13,225 bases of DNA from Acidobacteriota bacterium (GTDB taxonomy: Bacteria > Acidobacteriota > Blastocatellia > Pyrinomonadales > Pyrinomonadaceae): contig JADYZI010000073.1 in the NCBI GenBank assembly GCA_020853255.1, positions 1 to 13,225 on the forward strand, read 5' to 3'. This document shows positions 12,688 to 13,225 of the stretch, in pieces. How positions within the stretch are numbered: position 1 is the first letter of the stretch; every line of letters starts with the position of its first letter. A model generated the notes under the pieces. The model had not been told where the DNA came from, ran no database searches, and saw only the letters and a list, made by a program, of their open reading frames with translations. The position numbers were made by a program, and so were the translations under genes.

Positions 12688-13225
12688 ATGAAAACACTCT
12701 ACCCCGAGATCGAGCCTTTTGATTCAGGCATGTTGAAGGTGTCGGACATTCACGACATTTATTATGAGCGCGTTGGAAATCCTGACGGTATTCCGGTTGT
12801 GTTTCTGCACGGCGGGCCGGGCGGCGGGTTGATACCGATGTACCGCCAGTTCTTTGACCCGAAGGCATATCACGTCATTCTGTTTGACCAGCGCGGTTCG
12901 GGACAGTCAACGCCGCATGCCGAACTGCGCGAGAACACGACGTGGGAACTGATCAAAGATATCGAAGCCTTGAGAGATAAATTCGGCATCGACAAATGGC
13001 ATGTCTTCGGCGGCTCATGGGGCTCGACGCTTAGCTTGGCCTATGGCGTCACGCATCCTGACCGTTGTTTGGGATTGATCCTCCGCGGCATTTTCCTTAC
13101 GCGAAAGAAAGAGCTGGCGTGGTTCTATCAGCACGGAGCTTCCGAGATCTTTGCCGATTTCTGGGAACGATACCGCGACGAGATACCCGAAGCCGAACGC
13201 GGCGATTTCATCACCGCCTATCACA
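12688..13225 (+). CDS. pip: proline iminopeptidase, 3'-truncated by window end
   Basis: 179 codons of an alpha/beta-hydrolase of the prolyl iminopeptidase family (S33), which removes N-terminal proline from peptides; the full family length is about 310-320 aa, so slightly more than half is present. HGGPGGG (41-47) forms the oxyanion hole. DQRGSGQSTPH (67-77) is the highly typical D-Q-R-G-x-G-x-S-x-P-H signature. GGSWGSTLSLAYG (108-120) holds the nucleophile Ser110 in G-x-S-x-G. NTTWELIKDIEALRDKFGI (83-101) is the conserved N-T-T helix. The catalytic Asp and His lie beyond the window. The first residues (LYPEIEPFDSGMLKVSD) match the family opening, so ATG 12688 is secure, even without a ribosome-binding site. 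The frame is open to the end with no frameshift. No signal peptide, so cytoplasmic. Confidence 0.93.
   Translation, partial: MKTLYPEIEPFDSGMLKVSDIHDIYYERVGNPDGIPVVFLHGGPGGGLIPMYRQFFDPKAYHVILFDQRGSGQSTPHAELRENTTWELIKDIEALRDKFGIDKWHVFGGSWGSTLSLAYGVTHPDRCLGLILRGIFLTRKKELAWFYQHGASEIFADFWERYRDEIPEAERGDFITAYH

Overview
The window reads as a bacterial chromosome segment, roughly 50-55% GC by eye, with densely packed genes that are almost all on the + strand. Several traits together resemble Acidobacteriota, Blastocatellia/Pyrinomonadaceae-like: the protein families present, Tat and lipoprotein signals, and many short palindromic dispersed repeats. This assignment is from memory of such genomes and was not tested.

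Layout. (1) 1-2318: a membrane-anchored conserved hypothetical behind a REP-like hairpin, then a MazE-like/MazF toxin-antitoxin pair, whose toxin stop codon overlaps the GTG start of a methyltransferase with a Trm112-type zinc ribbon. (2) 2319-4877: a palindromic repeat, a small protein with an HEXXH motif, and a secreted TPR protein with a good sigma70-type promoter. (3) 4884-6505: a near-perfect 19-bp palindrome followed by a tight run of methyltransferase, GNAT acetyltransferase and HIT-family protein. The methyltransferase carries an in-frame heptanucleotide tandem repeat. (4) 6511-7965: an inverted-repeat element between convergent genes, a Tat-exported glycosylasparaginase on the - strand, and a repeat-rich spacer. 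(5) 7966-12119: a GT2 glycosyltransferase and an asparagine synthetase (asnB), probably one surface-polysaccharide unit, interrupted by an accessory block. The block holds an orphan ORF, a decayed copy of the first ~25 codons of asnB, and a RelE-like toxin with an unusual partner. (6) 12139-end: a small lipoprotein candidate and the 5' part of a proline iminopeptidase gene that runs off the window.

Most interesting region: 9348-10187. The start of asnB occurs twice, 768 bp apart. The upstream copy is frameshifted and truncated, the downstream copy is intact, and the toxin pair lies exactly between them. This looks like insertion or recombination at an asnB 5' end that left a functional asnB. 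The toxin's partner appears to keep the N-terminal segment of this antitoxin group but has an SH3-like small domain where a DNA-binding HTH is expected.

A second theme is repeats inside or against genes. At least six kinds of short repeat are visible. Two contribute coding sequence: a heptamer array in the methyltransferase, and a linker in AsnB assembled from two repeat families. No rRNA, tRNA, CRISPR array, transposase or integrase was seen.
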